Numbered from the stretch's first letter, positions 52,730 to 62,559 are shown. The stretch is DNA of 64,000 nt from Lunularia cruciata (GCA_948567375.1 OX419759.1:41083493-41147492); one strand, 5' to 3'. Translations and numbers: made by a program. The notes: generated from the sequence alone by a model not told the origin.

Positions 52730-53733
52730 TGGAAACCACACTCATTGCTTGGCAGTATCCAGTAGAGGGGATATGCCTATTGGAGTTGTTTGGTGGGATC
52801 AGCACCAGACTAGCTATGGTGTTACAGGCGGGTATACGAGTACAGAGGTACTTGTATGTAGAGAGAGATGAGACTGCTAGGCGAGTCTCTCTACATCATG
52901 TGGCACACTTGGCCTATCAGTATTCGGAGTTATTATCAATGTCAGCAGCCAGAGGTTACCAGAAGGCCTTACCAAGAGACATTTCCTTACTGGGGGTGCA
53001 TGACCTAGAGAGACATGGGCCTATTCACTTGGTGATTTCTGGATGGCCATGTCAGGGACATACACGTGCGGGCCACGGTTTGGGTCTTCAGGATCCTCGT
53101 TCTGGTGTGTTTTGGGAGATGTTACGGATACTACGACATCTCTAGGTTCATCAGTCTGTTTCTCCAGCTTACCTTTTGGAGAACGTTCCTTTGATGGGGG
53201 ATTCTCGCACTAGAGTGGTGGCAAGTACACATCAGGTCCATTCTTGGATGGGACCTGCTGTATTGTTAGATGCAGCCAGAGTGGGATCACGGGCTCATCG
53301 TCTTCGTCTTTGGTGGACGAACCTCTTACCCAGAGAGGTTCTACAACGGGCTTATGATGGGATTCAGCGACTGGACCACATTCTTGTTGATGATATCTTG
53401 GATGTTGGGTGTCAGTCTCAAACAGTGGTAGTGGCTGATAGGTCACCTATGGCAGTGGTGAATCTAGTTGGACAGCCTAGAGCTGCATTTCCCACACTCA
53501 TGAGTTTCCCAGGCTCTCATGCTTTTCGAGAGGGAGGACCTGGACTTGTTTGGGACTCACAGTTACAGTAATTGGTGGAGCCCAATGCTGATGAGAGAGA
53601 GCGGGCGATGGGTTTCTTCACCGGTATTACTGCTGTTCCAGCAGTGTCAGAGGCATCCAGGCGTTAGGTGTTAGGTCAGGCTATGGACCTGAACTGTTTG
53701 ACCTGGATTGTGAGCCTTGGCTTGGCAGAGTAG
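52730..53733 (+). pseudogene. C5-cytosine DNA methyltransferase domain within the retrotransposon
   Basis: Methylates cytosine C5 with S-adenosylmethionine in intact relatives. Motifs are in canonical order: motif I LLELFGGISTRL (residues ~975-986, cofactor binding), YVERDE after it (motif II acidic), motif IV GWPCQGH with catalytic Cys1065, motif VI LLENVPLMGD with Glu1108, motif VIII HRLRLWW (Arg1148, Arg1150) and motif IX-X FTGIT then VLGQAMDLNCLTWI (residue 1271 on). No target-recognition domain of usual size separates VIII from IX, giving a compact ~330-residue enzyme. The GGIST form of motif I and the LGQAMDL end recall DNMT3-like enzymes; this is a judgement from motifs. All catalytic residues are present; the domain is broken only by stops at 53143, 53569, 53665 and 53731. 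Position between protease and reverse transcriptase, in the same frame, shows it is a structural part of the element. Confidence 0.9.
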
Positions 53734-55821
53734 CATAGGATGCGCTTGATAGGCATCACCACTCGGACAATTGTGAGCCCTGTGCCTATCGAGACGATTC
53801 AGGCACATGCTGGGGGCGATGGACCGAGTGGACATGGTATTCTTGGGACACATCCAATAGCTACTAGGGAGAGTGGTCTACTTGGAGTCCATCTAGGTGA
53901 GCGTGGGCTACTTGGATTACACCTTTGGTCCACATGGGATGCAGCCAGAGGACGTGTGGAGCTTGCAGCCAGAGTGGAGGGAGTTTTTCACACAGAGGTT
54001 GGGACCTCTAGTGGTCGGGAGCATGACACTATTGCTCCCAAGGGCCCAGTGTAGCAGCCAGTCAGTACGTCTTCCACTCCTACTACAGTTACAGAGGATA
54101 CTTGGGAGCCAGATCTTGGACCCAAGCTTACTAGAGAGGAAAGACGGAGGGCTTGGAGGTTCTTGAGGAGTCACACGAGTTGTTTTGCCTTCAGTATGAA
54201 GGATTTGGGTGCTCTGAAGGGACCTGGTATACGGATTGAGCTGACTAGCAACACACTTGTTTTCCGACGTCCTTATCGATATAGTGATATGGAGAGGACA
54301 TTGATTCAGAGCCGGAGTAGTGACCTTTTTGAGGCTGGTTTGGTGGAGATTTCACATGGAGAGTATGCATCAGCAACAATGATGCCAGCCAAGAAGGATA
54401 TGCATGGCAACTATACAGATAGGCGGATGTGTGGAGATTACCGTCCTATCAACCGACAGACCAGGGCTGATCGGTATGCCATGCCTACACCGGAGGAGAT
54501 TTTTGATGCAAGTGGGCATGCAAAGGTCTTCAATACTTTGGATCTTCGAGCGGGATATCATCAGTTGCCGATCAGGGAGGAGGATAAGTCCAAGACAACA
54601 TTTTGGGCTATTGATCCTCACAGCAAGGATGTGTTATATTAGTGGAGGTTCTTACCATTTGGGTTGAAGAATGCTCCCGCTGAGTTCCAGAGGGTCATGG
54701 ATAGGATCCTAGCTGGATTGGATTTTGCTTGGTGCTATATTGATGACATTTTGGTTTTTAGCACTACTGTGGAGGAGCATGAGAGATAGTTGTTGGAGGT
54801 GTTTGAGAGGTTGAGATCTCATGGACTCAAATTACATCCTAGGAAGTGAAGGTTCTTCCATGAGCATGTTGAGTATTTGGGTCACACTATCTACCCGAGA
54901 GGACTTGGTGTTGAACAGACCAAGGTGGAGGCTATTGCACGTATTCCTTGGCCTACGGATGTGAGTAGAGTGCGAGCATTCCTTGGGTTGGCGAACTTCT
55001 ATCGCCGCTATGTTAGAGGATTTAGTGCCATTGCCAAGGCCTTGACGAAGTGGCCCAAGCTTACACAGGAGTGGTGTTGAGGAGATGAGCAGGAGAGAGC
55101 TTTTGTAGAGCTCAAGGAGAGGTTGACATCTGCTCCTATTTTGAGGAGACCAATCAGGGGACGACCATTTCAGGTTCACACTAATTGGAGTATGTTGGGG
55201 CTTGGAGCGGTGCTCACCCAGCATGATGATGAGGAGAAGGAGTTTGTGGTGGCCTATGCTAGTCGCTCCAACAATTCAGCGGAGGCAAAGTATAGTTCAT
55301 ATGAGGGAGAGCGCTTGGTAGCAGTTTGGGCAGTAGCACATTTCCGATGTTACCTATTTGGTAACCCCTTCACTCTCATCACTGATCACCAGCCGTTGAA
55401 GTGGTTGATGGAGTCCGACAAGCTTTCAAGGAAGCTTGCACGATGGGCTCTGATTTTACAGGAGTATGATTTCATGGTTGTTCACAGACCTAGAGTGGTG
55501 AACTGTGATGCAGATGGGTTGAGTAGAAACCCATGTCCCAGCCAGCAGGATCAGACCGGAGCATGTTGGCATGGTGAGACAGATGAGGAGATGGTGCCAA
55601 GTTGGCATGCATCGGCCTTTCTATGTATATTGGTAGAGGCATTGGTGGTATCTCTCTCAGCGCATACAAGAGGAGTTATTGAGGTCACAGATCCAGAGAG
55701 TGAAGATATTTGTACAGTTCAGCAAGACATTCATGATGATGTCTTAGTGATGGACTATCTTCGCACTGGTGTTGTGGGTGGCACAATTGGGGCCAAGGAG
55801 AGAGACCGTGTTCTTCAGTGA
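53734..55821 (+). pseudogene. Reverse transcriptase and RNase H of the younger gypsy
   Basis: Copies element RNA into DNA and removes the RNA strand. After a linker (53734-54100), reverse transcriptase shows MCGDYRPINRQT, FNTLDLRAGYHQ (first catalytic Asp), [17 protein letters not shown] and CYIDDILVF (YIDD, 54736). RNase H shows FQVHTNWSMLGLGAVLTQ, where an Asn stands at the first acidic position (55183), then YEGERLVAVWA and TDHQPLKWL. Stops at 54052, 54640, 54787, 54847, 55078 and 55819. Confidence 0.92.
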
Positions 55822-56838
55822 GCCAAATGGTTCAGATTGGAGGGTAGAGTGCGAGTAGTACCACTTCCATCACAGAGACCACAGTTGGTCCGTCATGCTC
55901 ATGAGGAGCTAGGACATTTTGGAGTAAAGCATACGTATAGCTTACTCCAGAGTCATTATTGGTGGCGCGGTATGCAGACCGAGGTACAGCAGTTTGTTGC
56001 CGGATGTATGGTTTGTGACCGAGTTAGATCATCATTCAATGCTCCTACGCCACAGTTATACCCATTACCTATCATGGGATTGGGTTACCGTTGGAGTTTG
56101 GACTTTGCCGGACCTTTACCGCTGACTGTGAGACATCATCGGTATGTTTTGGTGATGGTGGAGCACTTCTCCAAGTGGATTGAGTTGGTGGCACTTCTTG
56201 ACAAGTCTAGTGAAGGGACAGCTTACTCATTCCTGGATCAAGTTCTTAGTCATTTTGGTGCACCAGCTGAGGTTTTGACTGATCAGGGTACAGAGTTCTT
56301 GGGAGAGTTTCAGGTCTTGTGTGACAAGGCTTTGATTGATCATCGTACTACATCCCGAGATCACCCTGAGGTAGATGGCTTAGCAGAGAGAGTGGTTCAG
56401 ACGGTGAAGAGAGGATTGCAAAAGTATGGTTTGCAGAGAGGCCACTTGGGAGATTGGGATCTCCAGTTACCTTGGTTGGCCATGGGCTATTGGTTCAGCC
56501 GGCAAGCCTCCTTAGCATCCTTCTCTCCATACTTTCTACTCTATGGACAAGATCTAGATTTACCTGCAGCCATTCGTCAAGATGCTACTGTAGTTTTGGA
56601 CTTGGATGACCCCGATGTATGGATGAGCGCATGTTCTCAGTGGGCAGAGATCTTTCGGAGAGTGATGCCGATGGCCTTTGAGAACTTGGCGATTGCTCAG
56701 CATAGAGATACTTTACGCTATGCTACCATTTGAGGAGGAGGTTATAGACCCTCGATCCGTCGATTTCATCCAGGCGACTATGTATATCTATAGCAGATAG
56801 CACCGACGACACTTGATGTTTCTACAGGCTGCACTATC
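55822..56838 (+). pseudogene. Integrase of the younger gypsy
   Basis: Inserts the DNA copy into the genome. The N-terminal zinc-binding region is HAHEELGHFG ... CMVCDR (55879-56019). The catalytic triad is intact: Asp2082 (SLDFAG), Asp2142 (LTDQGTEF) and Glu2177 (GLAERVVQ), with 34 residues between the last two. The long open stretch 55837-56733 (298 codons) is the best preserved piece of the element. Two stops follow, at 56731 and 56791. No chromodomain is visible; a PHD finger follows instead. Confidence 0.92.
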
Positions 56839-57138
56839 TTGAGAGTGCGTGAGGTTTTGCCATCTGGAGTCCTTGTGTTAGAAGGACGTGATGGTGTTGT
56901 TTGGAAGGATCATGTGCGCAATTGTGCGCCATGCCACCTCCCAAACATTGATGGTAATATGGACCCAAGCTTGGCACTTGTACGTGCAGGCTTGAAGTGT
57001 ATGTTATGTGGCTCTTCTGGTGGAGCTGCTACTATGTTAGTGTGTGATAGCTATTCGAGAGGATGGCATATGACATGTATGACTCCTCCTCTCATGGTGG
57101 TTCCTCAGGGACAGTGGTTATGTCCTAGATGTACTTGA
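56839..57138 (+). pseudogene. C-terminal integrase tail with PHD-type zinc finger
   Basis: After VREVLPSGVLVLEGRDG the sequence forms a PHD-like Cys/His array: CMLC (2381-2384), a CDSY in which the second Cys of the pair is Tyr, H-x2-C in GWHMTC, and a final CPRC. PHD fingers bind histone H3 tails, so in intact relatives this could steer integration to particular chromatin, a role chromodomains play in other gypsy elements (inference). The Cys-to-Tyr change is one G-to-A step and would weaken zinc binding. Confidence 0.8.
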
Positions 57139-57306
57139 CCTGTAGCTAGTTCATTCTTTATATGGTATAGATTGCAGATAGGCGACTAACGATGGGGCTC
57201 CATAGCACCCGGCCTCCTAATCTTTGCCCATTAGAGGGTATACCATATACTTAGAGTAGATGGCTATCTGGAGTTAGAGGGACCTAACCGCCAGCTAGGG
57301 GGGCGA
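57139..57306 (+). other. 3' untranslated stretch and polypurine tract
   Basis: The AGGGGGGCGA run at 57297-57306 is the likely primer for plus-strand DNA synthesis. It is followed directly by the 106-bp block (TTGTGGCAC...), not by the LTR core, which matters for deciding where the LTR starts. Confidence 0.65.
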
Positions 57307-57412
57307 TTGTGGCACTTTAGAGTCTATGTATGACTTATGTGTGAGTTGTGTTTCTATAGTGTATGATGTTGACAGTGATGTATGTTGTGTAGCGATGTAT
57401 ATACGCCCGACA
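57307..57412 (+). repeat. 106-bp block, copy upstream of the 3' LTR core
   Basis: Starts TTGTGGCACTTTAG, ends CCCGACA, and is nearly identical (two differences) to 57864-57969. It is followed by GC and then the LTR core start TGTCACGCC; the junction contains the perfect palindrome GACAGCTGTC. Confidence 0.85.
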
Positions 57413-57414
57413 GC

Positions 57415-57863
57415 TGTCACGCCATTTGTAGTTCCGCGTCTAGATGCTCGGATACTTGAGTTCCAGTGATAGTAGTTAGAGTTATTTCAGTAGTATCTCA
57501 GAGACTACTTTTCGACGGTCAGATTTGGTGTTTGGGGTACTGACTTCACGGTGGGGCCCACCATCACTTTGCACCGTTTGCACCATCGAATGTGCCGTCA
57601 GTGAGACCGTTAGGGTTTCAGGGCTAGCTCGAGTCCAGGGGTATAGTTTTGAAGGTGAGCTCCAGAGAGCTCACTTCTCTGATGTTGAGCCTTCGAGTTC
57701 TTGGCTATGGTGGACAGAGGCTGGCGAGCGTCACCTGGATTCTCTATGCTTGAGTGGGTGTGGCTTGACTGTAATCAATGCCCAGTTGTTGGCAGTTTAT
57801 AGAGTGACAGATCAAGTACTGATATGAGTTGAGTTGAGTTGAAAGTGTTAAGCAATCTGATTA
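57415..57863 (+). repeat. 3' LTR core of the younger gypsy
   Basis: 449 bp aligned without gaps to 48083-48531. Differences are mostly C/T and G/A, about two dozen in total. Confidence 0.9.
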
Positions 57864-57969
57864 TTGTGGCACTTTAGAGTCTATGTATGACTTATGTGTG
57901 AGTTGTGTTTCTATAGTGTATGATGTTGACAGCGATGTATGTTGTGTAGCGATGTATATACGCACGACA
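57864..57969 (+). repeat. 106-bp block, terminal copy
   Basis: Second copy of 57307-57412, forming the right end of the element (CGACA) before the AAGG duplication and copia sequence. Confidence 0.85.
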
Positions 57970-57973
57970 AAGG
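57970..57973. other. Right target duplication of the younger gypsy (AAGG)
   Basis: Pairs with 48079-48082; copia LTR sequence resumes directly after it. Confidence 0.75.
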
Positions 57974-58398
57974 ACTTGGATATAGATGCACTTGTGAAAA
58001 GAATTCAGTGGGAACTTTTGGTAACTTTGATTTGCATGAAGTTGGCTAGGTGAGGTCTGATTTTGATCAGACTAGTAGGAGATAATCAAGAGAAGGGCAG
58101 ATCAAGATAAACAAAAGAACAGATTGGATAAGAAAAGAGTTAGTCTAGACAGGGCTTCCCAATGATATTTATAACCTGTATTGAGAGGGAGTAAAAATCC
58201 TAGATCTGTGTTGCCATGGATGTAGGAGCAAGTGACTTTGAACCATGTTAATTCTTGTGCACCTATTGATGTGTGTGAGTACATTTTTCCACCTTTCTCT
58301 TTTCTCTCCCGATATGTTTTTCCTTCTTGTGCAAGGTTGATCTCAATAGTTGAAGATTGTCATAAGAACAATAGAAAAATCAGTAAAGATCCCCAACA
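57974..58398 (+). repeat. 3' LTR of copia, right piece
   Basis: Matches the last two thirds of the 5' LTR (43430-43851; landmark TTTTGGTAACTTTGATTTGC) and ends CCCCAACA, followed by the AAGGA duplication. Confidence 0.92.
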
Positions 58399-59590
58399 AA
58401 GGATATATTATATCAATGTAAGTTCTTACTATTTGGGTTAAAGAATGCTCTTGCCAAGTTCTAGATGTTCATGGACAAGACCCTACTAGGATAGGATTTT
58501 GTTCTATGTTATATGGATGATATTTTGGTCTATATCACTATTATGAAGGAGCATGAGAGACATTTATTGGAACTATTTGAGAGATTAAGATCTTATGGAC
58601 TAAAATTACATCTTGGGAAGTGCAAGTACCCTGGTGAACTTGGTATTCAAAAAACCAAGGTAGAGGCTATTTCATGTCATCTTTGGCCTACAAATATGAG
58701 CAAAGTGTGAGCATTCCTTGAATTGGTGATCTTTTATTGCCAATATGTTAAAAGATTTAGTTTCATTGCCCAAGGCCTTTACAAAGCTGACCAAGCTTAC
58801 ATAGGAGTGGTGTTGGAGAGATGAGTAGGAGAGAGCTTTTATAGAGCTCAAGGAGATGTTGAAATCTACCCCTATTCTTAAGAGACCAATCAAATGACCA
58901 CCACCCCAAGTTTATATTGATTGGAGTATGTTGGGGCTTGGAGCAATGCTCACCAAGTAGGATGATAAAGGGAGGAGTTTGAGGTGGCCTATACTAGTCA
59001 CTTGAACCATTTAGTACAAGCAAAGTATAGTTCATATAAAAAAGAGTGATCGGCAAGAATGTGAGTAGTAGCATATTTTTGATGTTACCTATTTTGTAAC
59101 CCTTTCACTCTCATTATTGACCATCAACCACTAAAGTAGTTGATGGAGTCCGGCAAGCTTTCAAGGAAGCTTGCACAATGGACTATAATTTTCTAAGAGT
59201 ATGATTTTGTGGTTATTGATAGACTTGGAGTGGTGAACCATGATAAAAATGCATTGAGTAGAAATCCATGCCTTTGCCATCATATCAGACCAGAGCATGT
59301 TGGCATGGTGAGATAGATGAGGAGATGGTGTTAGGTTGAGATGCATCTACCTTTCTATGTATATTTTTTGAGGCTTTGATGGTATCTCTCTTAGCACATA
59401 CATGAGTTGTTGAGGTCATAGATCCAAAGTGTGGAGATATAGGTACAAGTCAACAAGACATTCATGATGATGTCTTAGTGATGGACTATCTTTGCATTGT
59501 TGTTGTGGGTGGCACAGTTGGTGCCAAGGAGAGAGACCATTTCCTTCAACAAGCCAAGCAATTTAGATTGGAGGGTAGACACCTTCTTTA
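58399..59590 (+). pseudogene. Reverse transcriptase/RNase H remainder of the old gypsy
   Basis: Resumes exactly where 43243 stopped. Readable parts are FGLKNALA, YMDDILVY (58510, with Met in place of Ile), RLRSYGLKLHLGKCKY and an RNase H region near 59100-59250, then the spacer before integrase (to about 59575). Similarity to the younger copy ends near 59590, so integrase, PHD finger and LTR are missing. Confidence 0.85.
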
Positions 59591-60743
59591 TGTATGGTGT
59601 GACATCCCAATGTCAATGTATTTGCAGTATAATTGATAAGAATAGGTCATTCCTATGAGGATATAGTTCAGAGTTGGCTAGGAGTGAAGGGAAAGTGTCA
59701 CTTCGTCACAAGTCAACTGTTGTTATATATTTAACTTCTTGGGTAGGACAATCCCCAGAAGCAAGTAGAGTACTCTTTGTGGCATACTACAACAAAATAA
59801 AAACCACTAAATCACATTCAAAAATAATATCTCACTACATGAGCTCATGAAGGTGATGATTCCATCTATCATGTTGGTCATTGGCCCTAAAGGTCTTACA
59901 CTTGATATTATATAATAGTACCTATACAATGCATACCATAGCACCAATGAGAGCATTCTACTCTTCCCAAAAGGCACTCCTCATTATTATACTACAAGTT
60001 CATAATATCTTGTGCTTTTTATTTTGTGTTATACTTTACAACACTCATAGCCGTCATGGCTCTCAATGTGTCACCCTGACTCTTTAGAACTCCCAAGCTT
60101 GATTGCCCTCTTGCACCTCACCACTTGCATTACTATTTCAAGTTTATCACCATTACTAGACTCAAGGATCATGAAACATACACCATATTGACATTGATAC
60201 AATTAAGAGCTAAGAGGTCCTTAGGCATAATCCCCACAACATAGTCAACTTTGCAAACATACAAGCAAAGTGATTGCACATTCACAAGTTTGAACAGATA
60301 GGTATGAGATGGAACTCCTATCTATGCTGACTAAACTTGTATGAAGTCTAGGTAACTCTCCTCGTACTCTCTATTACAACAAGATGGGGTACATCCATGG
60401 TTGCGTGATGCCATGACCCCAAAACTATGAATTAAGACAAACCCTATTCTCCCTAATTGGTTGTTATAGATTCAATGCTATGGCAATGCCACCTGCAAAA
60501 GAGGCACTTACTAAAAGATCTACCAATACTATGACTCTAGCTACACATTAATGGTCCCATCAATCAGATATTTACAAAAGAATCAATTTAATGTATAGAG
60601 ACTTAATTGCTCAAAGAATTCCTATACATATCATCATGCAAAGACATCCCATCACAATAAAGTCCATAACCCAATGGTCATGTCATGACAACCACAAATT
60701 GATGGTCCAAAGCTACAATTATACAAATATTGTAGACCACAAT
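59591..60743. other. AT-rich DNA without a gene
   Basis: Similarity to the old gypsy stops just before TGTGACATCCCAATG (59598), which has the look of an LTR start, but no second copy is in the window. No reading frame is supported. Confidence 0.4.
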
Positions 60744-62023
60744 CTATGTTCCTAACACTCCTTCATCTTTATACCTCCAAACCAGCTCCTCAATATGTTT
60801 GTTGTACTCCACCAATTTGTGGTAGATAGTGCTTAAGACTTGCTTGAATTTGGCATCACCATGCTTGTGCAACTTCTTTGCCAACTTGGTTAATTGTTTA
60901 GTGCAATAGGTCTTGGCTTCTAAGGTGTGTATTTCTGACTTCAGCTCCTATAGCTTGGCCTAGTGAGCTTGAGTTGTAATAGTCAATTCCACTTGGGTTT
61001 TTAGCCTCTTAGCAATGTCTTCCATGATTATAAGAACTTGTGTTTGTTCCTTGTCTAGAGTATCATGGATGGATTGCAATTCTATGTCCACCTCTTGTCT
61101 AACTTGTACTCAGAGGATGTGGGCTCTATCTTCATGGTAAGTTACAATCATAGACAACTCCTTGATGCACATCTTGGCTCCTTCCAAGGTGGCATCCCGA
61201 GATTGCTCTTTTGTAGCCTTCTCCTTCCATAGACCATCCAACTCCTTCTTTAATGACATCACTTCCTTGTCCATAACATCCAACTCCTTGGCATGCTTCT
61301 TCTATATCTCCTTTGCTTACCACAAGGATCTACCCTTGATAGTTGTCAAGTTGGAGTCTAGTTGGGTAATCCGCTGCCTTGAGCCTACTATTTCCTCCTT
61401 CATCTTGAAGATCTCTCAATCCATCTCTTGCATACTCTCCTCCTATGCAGTCTTGTAATCCACAAAGGCCTTCTCTTGTTGGGTAGACTCTTGCAAGGTC
61501 TAACTTCACGCCCCATAATACCTCCTTGTGCTTCATTAGCATGGTCTCATTGTCACACTTCCAAGCTATGTAGTTGTTAGAAAGCACAATGTACTCACCC
61601 TACTTCGTCTTCAAGGAGGCCTCAAAATTTTCTAAGTAACTTCAAGGTGACAAATTTATACCTCCATGGAAGTTGGATCTTCTTCCTTTGTAGTGCTCCA
61701 CTCTCTCTTTGTAGTGCTCCACGGCCATGTTCACAAATTGACCTCTCTCTTCTGCCCATGTCAGTCATCTCTTGAGATTCTTCCAGATCATAATGTTGGT
61801 CATCCTATGCACCTTACACCTTGATTTTTGTGAGTTGGGCCTCCAAATGCAAGATGTGGGTATTAGCTTTGATAAACTTTCTTTATTGTTGTTTTTCCCA
61901 TACTGAAATCTGCATGTGAAAGTGCAAGAAATCAATCAATCTCTTGTGATCCATCACCATACGGTCAATTCCTTGGTAAGCAAGGAGTAGTTCTTTTAAA
62001 GTTTTCAATATTGGTCCCAACAT
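60744..62023 (-). pseudogene. Decayed coiled-coil protein frame
   Basis: On the minus strand a frame starts at ATG 62023 (MLGPILKTLKELLLAYQGID) and can be followed, with at least one frameshift, to TAG at 60746-60744. It is rich in Lys, Glu and Leu with heptad-like spacing, e.g. KELDVMDKEVMSLKKELDGL and LTKLAKKLHKHGDAKFKQVL, so a long coiled coil is likely. Several interrupting stops are TAG where the surrounding pattern favours Gln, plus a TGA. The same decay pattern as in the retroelements suggests a methylated mobile element or silenced duplicate. The family is not recognised. Confidence 0.55.
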
Positions 62024-62559
62024 GTAGACAACTCAAGATGACAATGTAAGATAGTTAAGAGGGTACATAAAGGGCCCTTCTATCTATACCGGTAGGCTCA
62101 ACTTGGGTACTAGTACATCTCATGATGGGTTGGCATACCTTTATGAACTTGTGGTGCCATCAAGAAAATAATCTACTAGTTGCATAAGTCCTATGAGGTG
62201 TAATAGAGAAGCTAAGAGAATAGTATGTAGACGTATTTAAAAGTTAGTTGCAAGTGGTGTAAATTTTCTAGGTAGAAAACTTGATAATTGCCAAAAGGAG
62301 TGAAGTTTTCTATAGGTTATAGGTGGCCATTTTTGTTGGATTGTGACAAGAATTCTAAGAGTTGGAAAATGAGTAGTGGTCATTGGTTTGGGACAAAAAG
62401 ATTACTGGAGGCAAGGGCTGGAATTATCTAGACTTTGGTGTGCCTTGAAATTTTATTTTTGTGTTATTGTAAGCTCAAAAATTCTTTTTTTCTATTACAT
62501 AAGCTCAAAAGTTATTTTATGTTATTGTGCCTTGGGAGTTTTATGTTATTGGCAGCAGG
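62024..62559. other. Intergenic, upstream of the coiled-coil frame
   Basis: No gene is supported. AT-rich, with repeated TTATTTTATGTTATTG-like motifs near 62450-62545. Confidence 0.4.

Larger units (their letters stand above)
49858..57138 (+). pseudogene. Gag-Pro-DNMT-RT-RNaseH-IN-PHD polyprotein, one frame with 22 stops
   Basis: From ATG 49858 to TGA 57136 a single frame of 2,427 codons runs through every domain without an indel. In-frame stops are TAG at 50158, 50545, 51028, 51553, 51874, 52042, 52150, 52639, 53143, 53569, 53665, 53731, 54052, 54640, 54787 and 56791, and TGA at 49993, 50875, 54847, 55078, 55819 and 56731; there is no premature TAA. Landmarks (residue number counted through stops): zinc knuckles near 377 and 408, protease site 725, methyltransferase about 970-1300, reverse transcriptase YIDD at 1627, RNase H first acidic site 1776, integrase 2082/2142/2177, PHD finger 2381-2424. 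The intact family would make one fusion protein cleaved by its own protease (family knowledge). Confidence 0.92.
48083..57969 (+). mobile_element. Younger Ty3/gypsy retrotransposon carrying a DNA methyltransferase
   Basis: 9,887 bp bounded by TGTCA...CGACA and a 4-bp duplication, inside the copia 3' LTR. It contains a 449-bp LTR core at each end (no indel between the two, roughly two dozen differences, mostly transitions), a 1.3-kb leader, one long reading frame (49858-57138) and a polypurine tract at 57297-57306. Protein order gag-protease-methyltransferase-reverse transcriptase-RNase H-integrase-PHD is Ty3/gypsy order with two additions. Stops and lost catalytic residues show it is no longer autonomous. 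Confidence 0.93.
43244..58398 (+). mobile_element. Ty1/copia retrotransposon, interrupted by the younger gypsy
   Basis: Without the inserted gypsy the element is about 5.3 kb, normal for copia. It has TGTTAG...CAACA termini, a 5-bp target duplication, a primer-binding-site-like sequence after the 5' LTR (43852-43866, TAGTATCAAAGC) and a polypurine tract (AAGTGGGAGAG) ending just before the 3' LTR at 47864. Domain order (gag, protease, integrase, reverse transcriptase, RNase H) is that of Ty1/copia. Many stops and frameshifts make it inactive. Confidence 0.92.
38027..59590 (+). mobile_element. Old Ty3/gypsy copy with DNA methyltransferase, interrupted
   Basis: Segments 38027-38627, 39293-40405, 41097-43243 and 58399-59590 align in order to the younger element between about 50225 and 55850. 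Two solo LTRs and the copia element (itself holding the younger gypsy) account for the gaps. The copy begins inside gag and stops inside the region before integrase, so both LTRs are missing. About 445 bp covering the protease are deleted near 40275. It is full of stops and frameshifts, and most CG sites of the younger copy read TG or CA here. Outermost position in the nest makes it the oldest insertion. Confidence 0.85.

Noticed and set aside
49858-57138. TAG as a reassigned Gln codon
   Set aside because: The small heat-shock gene ends in TAG at its expected C-terminus, TGA stops also interrupt the element, and CAG is still used often in the same frame.
59598-59640. LTR-like start TGTGACATCCC
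   Set aside because: No second copy, target duplication or element internals could be found, so it is not annotated as an LTR.
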